A stretch of 64,000 nt of DNA from Halomicrobium sp. LC1Hm. GTDB taxonomy: Archaea; Halobacteriota; Halobacteria; Halobacteriales; Haloarculaceae. Under the pieces are notes generated by a model. That model made no database searches and had not been told where the DNA came from. It was given only the letters and a program-made list of their open reading frames with translations. The stretch spans positions 372,001 through 436,000 of the forward strand of contig NZ_CP044129.1 of assembly GCF_009617995.1 (NCBI RefSeq), in the 5' to 3' direction. The translations under genes were made by a program, and so were the position numbers. Positions 44,790 through 53,441 of the stretch are shown one piece after another. Every line of letters starts with the position of its first letter. Position 1 is the stretch's first letter.

Positions 44790-45893
44790 ATGTTCGACGG
44801 ACTGAAAGACAAGCTCGGTAGCTTCACCTCCGACGTCGAGGAAGACGTCGACGACGAGGCTCAGGAGGCCATCGAGGAAGACGCTGCCGAGGCAGACAGC
44901 GCGGCTCCCGAGAGCGATGCCGAACAGACGGACGCCGCTCTCTCGGCGGACGCGGACACAGCCGACGCTCCGGCAGCCGACACGGACGATGCGTCGGACG
45001 ACGACGGCCGCGGCCTGACCGAGAAAGCAAAGATCTTCGCGTCGGGCAAGTCGATCATCGACGAGGAGGACCTCCAGGGCCACCTCGACGATCTGGAGCT
45101 TGCTCTGCTCTCAAGCGACGTGGAGATGGGCGTCGCCGGAGAGATCCTCTCGGGCGTCGAGGAGAACCTCGTCGGCGAGACGCGTCGTCGTCTCTCCAGT
45201 ACGGGGAATCTCGTCCGCGACGCGCTCCGCGAGTCGCTGTACGACGTGATCAGCGTCGGGCAGTTCGACTTCGAGCAGCGGATTCGGGAGGCCGACAAGC
45301 CCGTCGTCATCATCTTCACCGGCGTCAACGGCGTCGGAAAGACGACGACGATCGCCAAGCTCTCGGAGCGACTCGAACGGCAGGGACTCTCGACCGTGCT
45401 CGCGAACGGCGACACCTACCGTGCGGGTGCCAACGAGCAACTTCAGAAGCACGCCGACAACCTCGGCCGGACGCTGATCTCCCACGAGCAGGGGTCCGAT
45501 CCCGCCGCGGTGATCTACGACGCCGTCGAGTACGCCGAGGCGAACGACACCGACGTAGTGCTTGGCGACACCGCGGGGCGGCTTCACACCTCGGACGACC
45601 TGATGGCCCAACTGGAGAAGATCGACCGCGTGATCGATCCGGACATGACCGTCTTCGTCGACGAGGCAGTCGCGGGACAGGACGCCGTCAACCGGGCTCG
45701 CGAGTTCGACGAGGCCGCCGAGATCGACGGCGCGGTGTTGACGAAAGCAGACGCCGATCCCCAGGGCGGGGCGGCGATCTCGATCGCACACGTCACCGGG
45801 AAACCGATCCTCTTCCTGGGCACCGGCCAGGAGTACGACGATCTCGAACGGTTCGATCCGGAGGAAGTCGTCGACCGACTGCTCGACGCCTGA
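44790..45893 (+). CDS. ftsY: FtsY: SRP receptor GTPase
   Basis: The 367-residue protein has an acidic linker region, the helical N domain and a G domain with GVNGVGKTTTIAKL (P-loop), GDTYRAGANEQLQ, DTAGRLHTSDDLM and TKADADPQGGAAISI. It is the membrane-associated receptor for SRP54. It starts 8 bases after pfdA. Acidic Ala/Asp-rich N-terminal extension (about residues 8-75) is as in haloarchaeal FtsY. Confidence 0.96.
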   Translation: MFDGLKDKLGSFTSDVEEDVDDEAQEAIEEDAAEADSAAPESDAEQTDAALSADADTADAPAADTDDASDDDGRGLTEKAKIFASGKSIIDEEDLQGHLDDLELALLSSDVEMGVAGEILSGVEENLVGETRRRLSSTGNLVRDALRESLYDVISVGQFDFEQRIREADKPVVIIFTGVNGVGKTTTIAKLSERLERQGLSTVLANGDTYRAGANEQLQKHADNLGRTLISHEQGSDPAAVIYDAVEYAEANDTDVVLGDTAGRLHTSDDLMAQLEKIDRVIDPDMTVFVDEAVAGQDAVNRAREFDEAAEIDGAVLTKADADPQGGAAISIAHVTGKPILFLGTGQEYDDLERFDPEEVVDRLLDA

Positions 45894-45906
45894 GTACGCG
45901 TCTCCG

Positions 45907-45911
45907 TTTTT
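45907..45911 (+). terminator. Oligo-T tract after ftsY
   Basis: Five T residues (CCGTTTTTCG) lie 14 bases after the ftsY stop, a plausible archaeal U-tract end for the ribosomal protein operon. Confidence 0.4.
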
Positions 45912-45939
45912 CGCGATCTCCGACGCGAACTGTCGCCGA

Positions 45940-46590
45940 TCAGTTCCGGGCGTCCTCGACGGCCTGGACGAACTCCGCGGCCTGTTCGCGGACGCCGTCC
46001 ATGTCGCCGGCCTCGATGGCCTCGTAGTTCACCAGCGCAGAGCCGGCACCGACCGCGACCGCACCGGCGTCGAAGTAGTCGGCGACGTTGTCGGCCGAGA
46101 CGCCGCCGGTCGGCATGATCGGCACGTCTCCGAGCGGGCCCTGCAGCGCGCCGATGTGGCTCGGGCCGACGGTCTTGGCGGGGAACATCTTCAGGATGTC
46201 CGCCCCGGCGGCCATCGCCGCGTCGGCCTCGGTGGGGGTCATGACGCCGGGGATGGCGACGACGCTCTCGCGATTACAGACCTCGATGACTTCCTCGTTG
46301 AGGTTCGGGGCCAGCACGAACTCCGCGCCGGCCTCGATGACGTTTCGCGCCGCGGCGGCGTCCATCACGGTGCCCGCGCCGATGACCGCATCCGTGTCGT
46401 CGAGCGCGCGGTCGACCTTCGCGATCATCTCGCTGCAGCGCTTGGCGTCGGCGGTCAGTTCCAGCGCCGTCACGCCGCCCGCGTGGATCGCCTCGGCCAC
46501 GTCGACGATGTCGTCTTCGGGGATGTCTCGCATGACTGCTGTGACGCCGCTGTCGACGATGCTGTCCATGACTGCCTGTTTGTTCGTCAT
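45940..46590 (-). CDS. kdgA: KDPG/KDPGal-type 2-dehydro-3-deoxy-phosphate aldolase
   Basis: The 216-residue protein is of the bacterial-type Eda family: TAVMRDIPEDDIVDVAEAIH, GGVTALELTADA with its catalytic Glu, IGAGTVMDAAAARNVIEAGA, ILKMFPAKTVG with the Schiff-base Lys, and PTGGVSADNVADYFDAGA. It cleaves 2-keto-3-deoxy-6-phosphogluconate or its galacto epimer to pyruvate and glyceraldehyde 3-phosphate in the semi-phosphorylative Entner-Doudoroff route. Its partner kinase and dehydratase are not here. Confidence 0.88.
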   Translation of the reverse strand: MTNKQAVMDSIVDSGVTAVMRDIPEDDIVDVAEAIHAGGVTALELTADAKRCSEMIAKVDRALDDTDAVIGAGTVMDAAAARNVIEAGAEFVLAPNLNEEVIEVCNRESVVAIPGVMTPTEADAAMAAGADILKMFPAKTVGPSHIGALQGPLGDVPIMPTGGVSADNVADYFDAGAVAVGAGSALVNYEAIEAGDMDGVREQAAEFVQAVEDARN

Positions 46591-46660
46591 GGGCGAGGCT
46601 GCGTGGGGCGGTAACTAAAGCCCATCTCTTTGCCCGCCGGATCTGAGAATCGCAGACGCT

Positions 46661-47032
46661 TCACTCCGCGTCGTCGTAGGGGATCGCCGGATCGGTCTTG
46701 GGCGCGCCCGTCCCCATCACGGTCACGTCGCCGTCGGCCTCGGCGGGGTTGTACGCCCGGTGGGGGCTCTCGGGCTCGGCCACGAACACCTCGCCTTCCG
46801 GGACGACGAACTCCTCGTCGGGCGTCTCGACGTGGAGCGTCCCCGAGAGCACGACGAAGGCCTCCTCGCGCTGGCGGTGTGCGTGGTAGACGCGGGGTAG
46901 TTGCTCGCCGGGGGCCATGGTGTACCGGGCGAGGTGGAGCAGCGACGTGTCCGCCTGGTCGGAGACCGCTCGTCGGTCACAGGGGTAGTCCGGCGTCGCG
47001 TCGATCTCGTCGGGGTCGATCTGGTGGTACAT
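46661..47032 (-). CDS. Small cupin-domain protein
   Basis: The 123-residue cupin has YHAHRQREEAFVVLSGTLHVE with metal His/Glu residues and PEGEVFVAEPESPHRAYNP as second motif. N-terminus MYHQIDPDEIDATPDYPCDR. It overlaps neither neighbour but lies 3 bases from the vapC stop on the same strand, so it could be in one transcript with the toxin-antitoxin pair. Substrate unknown. Confidence 0.85.
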   Translation of the reverse strand: MYHQIDPDEIDATPDYPCDRRAVSDQADTSLLHLARYTMAPGEQLPRVYHAHRQREEAFVVLSGTLHVETPDEEFVVPEGEVFVAEPESPHRAYNPAEADGDVTVMGTGAPKTDPAIPYDDAE

Positions 47033-47035
47033 GAG

Positions 47036-47464
47036 TTAGCTGTGTGGATCGTGTGGTGTGTCGAGACGGGTGAGTTCGTCCACAGCGTCGAAGTCGTCGT
47101 CGAAGCTGTAGACGTATTCGATGCCGGTCCGTCGCATGTAGGCCACGAGTATCGCGTCCGTCAGCGAGAGTCCGTCGTACTGTCGGAACAGTGAGCGACC
47201 ACCGTCGAAGTCGGTCCTGGTCGTCTCGTCGAGTTCGAAGTCTGTGCTCGCCTGGAGCGCGTCGAGCGTTTCGATCGCGGTCTCGTTGCCGACCCGCGTG
47301 TGCAGGTAGTTCAGCGTCTCTGTGAGGACGTGCTCCGGGATTCGTCCCGTCGGCAGGGTCCCGGCCTCGATGGCCGCCGTGATCGCGCGACCGTCCTCGT
47401 GGTGCTGGTCGTTCGCGATCCGGGCCGCGATGAGGACGTTCGAGTCGACGAGCGCAGTCGCCAT
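47036..47464 (-). CDS. vapC: VapC-type PIN-domain toxin
   Basis: The 142-residue protein starts MATALVDSNVLIAARIANDQ and has the PIN acidic residues Asp 7, Glu near residue 49 (HVLTETLN), Asp in LSLTDAILVAYM and Asp in YSFDDDFDAVDEL. VapC proteins are site-specific ribonucleases acting on tRNA or rRNA. Its ATG overlaps the upstream antitoxin stop by one base, the usual coupled organisation. Confidence 0.9.
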   Translation of the reverse strand: MATALVDSNVLIAARIANDQHHEDGRAITAAIEAGTLPTGRIPEHVLTETLNYLHTRVGNETAIETLDALQASTDFELDETTRTDFDGGRSLFRQYDGLSLTDAILVAYMRRTGIEYVYSFDDDFDAVDELTRLDTPHDPHS

Positions 47465-47712
47465 CAGTAGTCTCCGGCGACTGCGTCGTGGTCGGCGGCG
47501 GCGTCTGTGGGTTCCTCGGCTTCGACGGGATCGAGATCCGAGAACGCCCCGCGACGGCGTTCGACGATCTCGACGCTCAATTCGCCGTCGTCCGTGACGC
47601 GCCAGCGGAGTCTGTCGCCAGCCTCCAGTCCGAGTTCGTCCCGGACGCTCGCCGGCACCGTCACGGAGTAACTGTCGTTGACCGTCGTCTCGTCCTCCGT
47701 GGTGTTGGACAT
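47464..47712 (-). CDS. vapB: AbrB/SpoVT-type antitoxin
   Basis: The 82-residue protein has a swapped-hairpin DNA-binding domain: DSYSVTVPASVRDELGLEAGDRLRWRV. The C-terminus is a disordered acidic tail (ADHDAVAGDY) that would fit into the VapC active site. The overlapped vapC gene follows; the promoter should lie in the 80 bases upstream (47713-47793), bounded by the convergent/adjacent membrane gene. Confidence 0.88.
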   Translation of the reverse strand: MSNTTEDETTVNDSYSVTVPASVRDELGLEAGDRLRWRVTDDGELSVEIVERRRGAFSDLDPVEAEEPTDAAADHDAVAGDY

Positions 47713-47793
47713 GCCTATCGATTGACGATGTGCCCGAATAAATTTGCTGGGTAATTACCACAGTCGCCGGTGATGCCCGGGTGACGGCACGAC

Positions 47794-48672
47794 TCACTGG
47801 CCCGTCAGCCGTCGATACACGTTCGTCCGGACCCGATAGGCCAGAATAGTGGCGAGGAGTAGCGCGCAAACGGTCGACAGACCGGGATAGACGAGCCCGC
47901 CGGCCGCTCCGAAGGGGATTCCGACGGCACTGAGGACGAACAGTGCCGGTACTGTTGCCAGAGAGAGCCCGAACACGGACAGGACGAGCAGCGTGACGAA
48001 CTCTGAGGCCCGGTCCCCGCCGTCGTACCGAGCGTTCAGGCCTGCACAGACTGCCGCGCCGGCCACTGCGAGACCGATCGTCGCCGGCCCAGCGTCAACG
48101 CTGACGTTCCGAGCAGGAGAGCGCAGCAGGTACTCCGTGTAGATCGCGAACCCGACGAGCCCGAGGCAGAGTCCAACGAGAGCGCCCTGGACAGCACCGA
48201 GAAGTACGTTCCGGTACTGTTCGTACCACCCGGGATCGGTTCGATAGCCCAGCACGTCGGCGATCAAAATGACGAACAGGGAGGTCAGGGACGGCAGCAG
48301 AAACCACGGCACGGTGTACAGTCCGTCACCGAGTACACTCTGGTAGAGCAGTGTCGGGACGATCGCGAGCGCCCAACCGGCGAAGAGGGCACCGGTGAAC
48401 CGTATCCGCCGCTGGTGGGCGTCGGTGGTCGTTATCCCACGGTCGGTCCGCAGCCACGAGTACCCGGCGACACCGCCGACGAGCAGTGCAGGGAACGTCG
48501 CTAACTGAAGGACGAACACCCACTGGGGCGGCAGGAAGGCCTCGGAGGTCGCCCTGTAGTAGTTCCTGACCGCACTCGCGGCACTGTCGACGACGAACGA
48601 GCAGCACAGTCCCCACTGGAGAGCCGCGACGAGGCTCTGCCTTCGCTCCGAGGGCGGCGATTCAGTCGGCAT
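47794..48672 (-). CDS. Polytopic membrane protein of unknown family
   Basis: The 292-residue protein starts MPTESPPSERRQSLVAALQW at 48672 (a longer frame to 48738 has no supporting features). It has about eight to nine hydrophobic segments (GLCCSFVVDSAASAV, FPALLVGGVAGYSWL, GWALAIVPTLLYQSVLG, LLGAVQGALVGLCLGLVGFA). No motif allows a family assignment. Confidence 0.65.
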   Translation of the reverse strand: MPTESPPSERRQSLVAALQWGLCCSFVVDSAASAVRNYYRATSEAFLPPQWVFVLQLATFPALLVGGVAGYSWLRTDRGITTTDAHQRRIRFTGALFAGWALAIVPTLLYQSVLGDGLYTVPWFLLPSLTSLFVILIADVLGYRTDPGWYEQYRNVLLGAVQGALVGLCLGLVGFAIYTEYLLRSPARNVSVDAGPATIGLAVAGAAVCAGLNARYDGGDRASEFVTLLVLSVFGLSLATVPALFVLSAVGIPFGAAGGLVYPGLSTVCALLLATILAYRVRTNVYRRLTGQ

Positions 48673-48772
48673 ATTTCCGCCCCGATTTCGACTGATATAA
48701 GTGCTGTGGAACTGCCGAGGGCTCGTCCCAGCAGACAAAGGCTTTAACGACGGGGTCGCGTATCTCCGTCAA

Positions 48773-50167
48773 ATGGTACTCGACGATCTGGGCAGTTCCC
48801 TGCGGGGGACGCTCGACGATCTCCGTGGCAAGTCCCGCATCTCCGAGGAGGACATCGAGGGCATCGTCAAGGAGATCCAGCGGTCGCTGCTGCAAGCGGA
48901 CGTGGACGTGGGGCTGGTCCAGGAGCTATCGGACAACATCGAGACGCGGGCGCTGGACGAGGAACCGCCCGCCGGCACGACCCCGCGGGACTGGGTCTTG
49001 CGCATCGTCTACGAGGAGCTGGTCGATCTGGTCGGCGAATCCACCGAGATCCCACTGGAGAACCAGACGATCATGCTCGCCGGCCTCTACGGGTCGGGGA
49101 AGACCACGACCGCGGCAAAGATGGCGTGGTGGTTCTCGAAGAAGGGGCTCCGGCCGGCGATCATCCAGACCGACACCGACCGTCCCGGCGCGTACGACCA
49201 GGCAAAGCAGATGGCCGACAACGCCGAGGTCGAGTTCTACGGGGACCCGGACTCGAACGATCCCGTCGAGATCGCTCGCGAGGGGCTGGCGGCGACGGAG
49301 GACGCCGACGTGCGCATCGTCGACACCGCCGGTCGTGACGGTCTCAACGAGGAACTGATCGCGCAGATCGAGCGCATCGAGGCCGAGGTCGAGCCCGACC
49401 GGAACCTGCTGGTGATCGACGCCGCGATGGGGCAGTCCGCGAAGGACCAGGCCCAGGAGTTCGAGGACGCCATCGGCATCGACGGCGTCACGATCACGAA
49501 ACTCGACGGGACGGCGAAAGGTGGGGGCGCACTGGCCGCGGTCGACCAGACCGACTCCACCATCGCCTTCCTCGGGACCGGCGAGACCGTCAAGGACATC
49601 GAGCGCTTCGAGCCGTCGGGCTTCATCTCCCGACTGCTCGGCATGGGCGACCTGAAGCAGCTCACCGAGCGCGTCGAGCGCGCGATGGAGGAGACCGGCC
49701 AAGAGGAGGGCGAGTGGGAGCCCGAGGACATGATGGAGGGCTCCTTCACGCTGAAGGACATGCGCAAGCAGATGGAGGCGATGAACAACATGGGGCCGCT
49801 GGATCAGGTGATGGACATGATCCCCGGGCTGGGCGGCGGGCTCATGGACCAGCTGCCAGACGACGCCATGGACGTGACTCAGGAACGGATGCGGGACTTC
49901 GAGGTCATCATGGACTCGATGACCGAAGAGGAACTGGAGAACCCCCGCGTCGTCGGCCAGTCTCGCACCGAGCGCATCGCCCGCGGGTCGGGCAAGCCCG
50001 AGGAGCGCATCCGCGAGTTGCTCCAGCAGCACAAGCAGATGGACCAGATGCTCAACCAGTTCCAGGGCATGGGCGAGGGCGACATGGAACGGATGATGCA
50101 GCAGATGCAACAGCAGGGCGGCGGCATGGGCGGGATGGGCGGCGGTGGCGGTCCCTTCGGCGACTGA
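48773..50167 (+). CDS. srp54: SRP54: signal recognition particle GTPase
   Basis: The 464-residue protein has the N domain ([20 protein letters not shown]), G domain with [49 protein letters not shown] and [15 protein letters not shown], and a methionine-rich M domain with [12 protein letters not shown] Gly/Met/Gln-rich tail ends the protein. It binds the 7S RNA and nascent signals and docks with FtsY, which is encoded 4 kb upstream. Confidence 0.97.
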   Translation: MVLDDLGSSLRGTLDDLRGKSRISEEDIEGIVKEIQRSLLQADVDVGLVQELSDNIETRALDEEPPAGTTPRDWVLRIVYEELVDLVGESTEIPLENQTIMLAGLYGSGKTTTAAKMAWWFSKKGLRPAIIQTDTDRPGAYDQAKQMADNAEVEFYGDPDSNDPVEIAREGLAATEDADVRIVDTAGRDGLNEELIAQIERIEAEVEPDRNLLVIDAAMGQSAKDQAQEFEDAIGIDGVTITKLDGTAKGGGALAAVDQTDSTIAFLGTGETVKDIERFEPSGFISRLLGMGDLKQLTERVERAMEETGQEEGEWEPEDMMEGSFTLKDMRKQMEAMNNMGPLDQVMDMIPGLGGGLMDQLPDDAMDVTQERMRDFEVIMDSMTEEELENPRVVGQSRTERIARGSGKPEERIRELLQQHKQMDQMLNQFQGMGEGDMERMMQQMQQQGGGMGGMGGGGGPFGD

Positions 50168-50205
50168 GTGGCGCCTATTGTGCCCGTCCACTAACCGTGA
50201 GTTTA

Positions 50206-50216
50206 GAACTTTTTTG
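50206..50216 (+). terminator. T-rich tract after srp54
   Basis: AGAACTTTTTTGT lies 40 bases after the srp54 stop, a run of six T with no other function visible. Confidence 0.45.
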
Positions 50217-50570
50217 TGAAATACCCGATGCCGGGTATAAAAGGCCATTTTACGGCGATTACTGGGCTTTCACTCTGGATCCAGTCTGGGGTTCTTTCAT
50301 TACCAGGACGGTCCCCGACACTCACCGTCAAATCGATGACCACCATCTCATCGGACGTATGCTTTCGTGACTGACTTCTCGAACATCGTCAGTAATTCTG
50401 CCACGTTTGTGAGAAGGAGTCGACCAATTACTTCGATAAGCCAGATACGCAGAGAGTAGAGTGTCGCACCTCTCATAAGGTTCCCAATCTCCAGAATGAA
50501 CTTCTATCGCAGAGAGGGGGGACCAGTAATCCACGCACATTACTCTCCAAAAAATTTTAATACTTCCCAC

Positions 50571-50583
50571 TAATATTATAAAC
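50571..50583 (+). promoter_or_regulatory. TATA box of the halocin-like gene
   Basis: AATATTATAAACT lies about 25 bases before the ATA codon at 50599-50601, so transcription probably starts at this codon or within a few bases of it. Confidence 0.6.
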
Positions 50584-50598
50584 TAAGTATAGAAGAAG

Positions 50599-51420
50599 AT
50601 AAAACCGTCCAGAAGAGAAGTCATGAGTCAACTCGGTGCTGGCGCCTTGAGCGCAGGATTGGTATCCAGTGTATCTGGCGCCGTAGCTGCCGATAGTAGT
50701 CCAATTGTGGAAGAAATAGAGGACAATCATAAACCTGGACACATTCGTGCCGCTAAAAATAGACCAGAGTATGTGGAATTGCGCGAAAGATTAGAAAAAG
50801 ATATTATCGACCTCACCGGACAAAATAAGATTGAAATCAAAAATGAGGACGCGACAGTATATGAAGTTGTACAGCAACAGGGAGCGCCGTTCACATTTGT
50901 GAGTTTCGTCGTTAACTCTGGTACAAGCGAAATTTCAGCCTCAATTGAAATTCCAGTACAGAATCCGAATGAAATTCGTCCTCATGCTACCTTAGAGATT
51001 TACACTGAAGACGGGGCCCCAAAGACAACTAGACGCTATAAATTCAAAGGGACGGACGGCAGGCAGGAAGAACGTAGACATATTCAGCCACAACGCCGTG
51101 ACCAACACGAGATCGTCGTCAAAGAGCATGACGTCTCTGAGGTGATCGCCCAATTAGAAGATGAGCAGGGAGAAATTAGAGTCCAAGATCAAAATAAGGA
51201 TGTGGGTGATATAAATTGTAGCCAATGCAAGGAAATTGCAGAGATTGCGAGAATGGTAGGATGCTCTGCTACCTCTGGAGCTATCTGTATGATCGTAACA
51301 GCAAAGACAATTGTCGGTTCGATTGCCTGCGCCGTGGCCGTTGGTGCAATTTGTTGGATCAATCTCAAATACGGCCCCACAACTCCGGAAGACATCTGTG
51401 AAATAGGGGACGCTTGCTAA
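50599..51420 (+). CDS. Halocin C8-like antimicrobial peptide precursor
   Basis: The C-terminal 70 residues (from DINCSQCKEIAEIARMVGCS) have eight cysteines spaced like halocin C8: CxxC, GCSATSGAIC, IACAVAVGAIC, DICEIGDAC. The preceding region, up to about residue 200, resembles the N-terminal part of proC8 precursors, from which the peptide is released and which carries self-immunity in halocin C8. The N-terminus reads KPSRREVMSQLGAGALSAGL, a Tat signal, but only if read from ATA at 50599; the first ATG (50623) would cut off the RR pair. An in-frame TAG is at 50590-50592. Probably a secreted antimicrobial against other haloarchaea. Confidence 0.72.
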   Translation: MKPSRREVMSQLGAGALSAGLVSSVSGAVAADSSPIVEEIEDNHKPGHIRAAKNRPEYVELRERLEKDIIDLTGQNKIEIKNEDATVYEVVQQQGAPFTFVSFVVNSGTSEISASIEIPVQNPNEIRPHATLEIYTEDGAPKTTRRYKFKGTDGRQEERRHIQPQRRDQHEIVVKEHDVSEVIAQLEDEQGEIRVQDQNKDVGDINCSQCKEIAEIARMVGCSATSGAICMIVTAKTIVGSIACAVAVGAICWINLKYGPTTPEDICEIGDAC

Positions 51421-51493
51421 TCTGGGTCAACAGACGAGCACAAACAATTAAACTCATTCACCTGTGTCTTATAATAGGATATCAAACAGGAAA

Positions 51494-51874
51494 ATGGAAT
51501 CGACACAATTCTCTCGTACTTTGTCTTGGATTGGGGCGTTAGCCGTTGGATCGCTTGCCGGAGTGGCTGTCTATATATTCCTCATACAGAAGACATCCTT
51601 TATTATCGCATATGTTACTGTTTATACTACTGTCGCAAAATTCTTGCTCAGATATCCAGAGCTTGTCTATGGATCGCCTACCTCGAAACGTACTGCAGTA
51701 TGGTCCGGGCTCTTTATTGCTTTTCTCATCTTCGGGTCGTTGAGCAGTACAGTGGTACTTCTTCAGGAACAAATTGAACTACAGACCTCGATTGCAATCT
51801 TCGTGTTTGGTGCAATGGTAGCGGCGTTCGGGTTCGGAATAGAATATAATCGTTCCGCCCGATTAGATTCATAG
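51494..51874 (+). CDS. Four-helix membrane protein, candidate halocin partner
   Basis: The 126-residue protein (MESTQFSRTLSWIGALAVGS) has four hydrophobic segments (GALAVGSLAGVAVYIFL, FIIAYVTVYTTVAKFLL, VWSGLFIAFLIFGSLSSTV, SIAIFVFGAMVAAFGFG). It starts 74 bases after the halocin-like gene. ATG 51494 is preferred over GTG 51464 because TTATAATA lies about 25 bases before it. A role in immunity or transport is a guess from position; the family is not recognised. Confidence 0.6.
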   Translation: MESTQFSRTLSWIGALAVGSLAGVAVYIFLIQKTSFIIAYVTVYTTVAKFLLRYPELVYGSPTSKRTAVWSGLFIAFLIFGSLSSTVVLLQEQIELQTSIAIFVFGAMVAAFGFGIEYNRSARLDS

Positions 51875-52085
51875 GACGTATATCTAGTTTTCCGGTCCAG
51901 TTGTGCAGTTCGTACACCGTACTATGGAGAGTATTCTGCTCAAGAATCAGCGAAATGAAACTCCATGATATCGGATCTGGGAGAAAGCGGCCCGCTACAT
52001 CGATTAACACCGAGAGCCTGTGACCGACGAGTACGGATGAGAATCACTAATCACGACCCCGAAACCAATATTCCCTCAATTTCGC
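51875..52085. other. Spacer after the halocin-like locus
   Basis: No gene is seen in the 211 bases; base composition returns to GC-rich at about 52080. Confidence 0.45.
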
Positions 52086-52670
52086 TCACCACACGCCCGG
52101 TAGCAGCCGGTACGGCGTTCGTTCGACGTAGTTCTCGTAGTCGTCCAGTTGCTCCCGGAGCGCCCGCTCCTCGACGGTGATCCGGTGGCCGAACCCGACC
52201 AGCGCGCCCCCCAGCGCCGCGAGGAGGCTCACCGCGTTGCCGGTGACGAGGCCGATCCCGAGGTAGGTCACGACCGCGCCGGTGTAGGAGGGGTGGCGCA
52301 CCCACCGGTACGGACCCCACTCGACGACGGTGTGGTTGTCTTTGACGGCGACGCGGTGACTGAACTGCTCGCCAAGCGCCAGCATCGCCACGAGCCGCAG
52401 GCCAAAGCCCGCGAGCATGGTGGCGATCCCGAGCCAGAAGGCGAGGACGGGCGCGCCCAGCGAGCCGACGCCGGTGAAGGGGACGGCGACTGCGACGACG
52501 GTGCCGACGCTCGTCGCCGTCCAGAGCACGCCGAACGACCCTCGCTCGACGCGGTTGTCGGTCTCGGGTCGCCAGAGCCGCCGGGCGACGGCCTCGCGTA
52601 GCGCCAGCAAGCACGCCGTCCCGAAGAGCACGTAGAGGTACGGCGACTGCACGAACAGCGGCCGCGTCAT
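52086..52670 (-). CDS. Isoprenylcysteine carboxyl methyltransferase-like membrane protein
   Basis: The 194-residue protein has five predicted helices and the family motif GPYRWVRHPSYTGAVVTYLG, with the His and Pro-Ser-Tyr pattern found in ICMT and related membrane methyltransferases, and the C-terminal EERALREQLDDYENYVERTPYRL. SAM-dependent methylation of a membrane-associated substrate is inferred; ICMT substrates in archaea are unknown. Confidence 0.85.
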   Translation of the reverse strand: MTRPLFVQSPYLYVLFGTACLLALREAVARRLWRPETDNRVERGSFGVLWTATSVGTVVAVAVPFTGVGSLGAPVLAFWLGIATMLAGFGLRLVAMLALGEQFSHRVAVKDNHTVVEWGPYRWVRHPSYTGAVVTYLGIGLVTGNAVSLLAALGGALVGFGHRITVEERALREQLDDYENYVERTPYRLLPGVW

Positions 52671-53219
52671 GGGGTGGTGTAGGTCTGTTCGGGAAGAAAG
52701 CGGTTCCGTTTTCGGGCGCAGTATTCAACAACAGGGGCAATATCGGGACAGGACACCGAAACCCCTCGGCCCGCTCGGGCGTTCTGTGCCGGATATTCTC
52801 CCTTCGGTCGAATAGTGCCGCCGCAGAACGCCCGACCACGCCTCGCCCTTTCATCCGCCAGGCTTGTGGATAGCTTCACAGTCTAGACCCTGGCGGATGA
52901 AAGGGCGAGTGGCGCTTGATCCCTCCCAGACGAAGCAAGCACCTACTGGAGCGCAGCGAGTCTCGGAGCGGTCAAGCGGCGCGAGGGCTTTCGGTGTATT
53001 CACGAGCGAAGCGAGTAAAGCAACGTGTTCGGCGTGTCAACGAGCAAAACGATCGATTGCTCGAAAGGCGAGCGCAGCGAGTCTTGCGGTGTCTGCAACC
53101 GATCACTCACTGCTTCCGAATCCGACCTTTCCTTGCCGTCATACTACCGGCTGTAAATCTGTGAACGATTTCGCCACCCTGGGGTGGCGAAGATCCTCAC
53201 GAAGTGACAGCCGGCAGTA
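52671..53219. repeat. Palindromic non-coding region with three inverted repeats
   Basis: Three inverted repeats occur in 450 bases. IR1: TCGGGCGTTCTG (52775-52786) with CAGAACGCCCGA (52824-52835). IR2: 21-base perfect arms starting CTCGCCCTTTCATCCGCC (52842-52862, 52889-52909) with a 26-base loop. IR3: ATACT[A]CCGGCTGT (53141-53154) with its complement (53207-53220, one mismatch), enclosing a perfect hairpin (53170-53179 with 53182-53191). No coding gene is supported between. A palindrome-associated mobile element derivative is possible. Confidence 0.7.
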
Positions 53220-53441
53220 TCAGTCCCCGCCCTCACTCCTGGCCGCCGCGAGCGACCAGAAGAAGCCGTAGTAGGCGAGGACGCCGGCCCCCATCGTGAG
53301 GTAGTAGGCCCACTGGGGGCCGGCAAGCAGGTCGAACAGCAGGGTCACGGCCGTGACCCAGATCACCGCGAAGGCCAGGTCGACCAGCATGCCAGAGCGG
53401 TGTTCCTGGACGTGTTCGCCGATCGTTTCGAGGACGCCCAT
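53220..53441 (-). CDS. Small two-helix membrane protein
   Basis: The 73-residue protein (MGVLETIGEHVQEHRSGMLV) has two hydrophobic segments (DLAFAVIWVTAVTLLFDLL, YYLTMGAGVLAYYGFFWSLA). Its ATG overlaps the stop of the universal stress protein gene by one base, so it follows it in the same transcript on the minus strand. Function unknown. Confidence 0.65.
   Translation of the reverse strand: MGVLETIGEHVQEHRSGMLVDLAFAVIWVTAVTLLFDLLAGPQWAYYLTMGAGVLAYYGFFWSLAAARSEGGD

Larger units (their letters stand above)
50168..50598. other. AT-rich non-coding left part of the halocin-like insertion
   Basis: In these 431 bases base composition falls sharply compared with srp54. Apart from a T-tract and the TATA box at 50571-50583, no gene is supported. 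Confidence 0.5.

Noticed and set aside
52667-52879. A 70-codon minus frame in the palindromic region
   Set aside because: It spans inverted repeats IR1 and IR2 and has no protein-like pattern.
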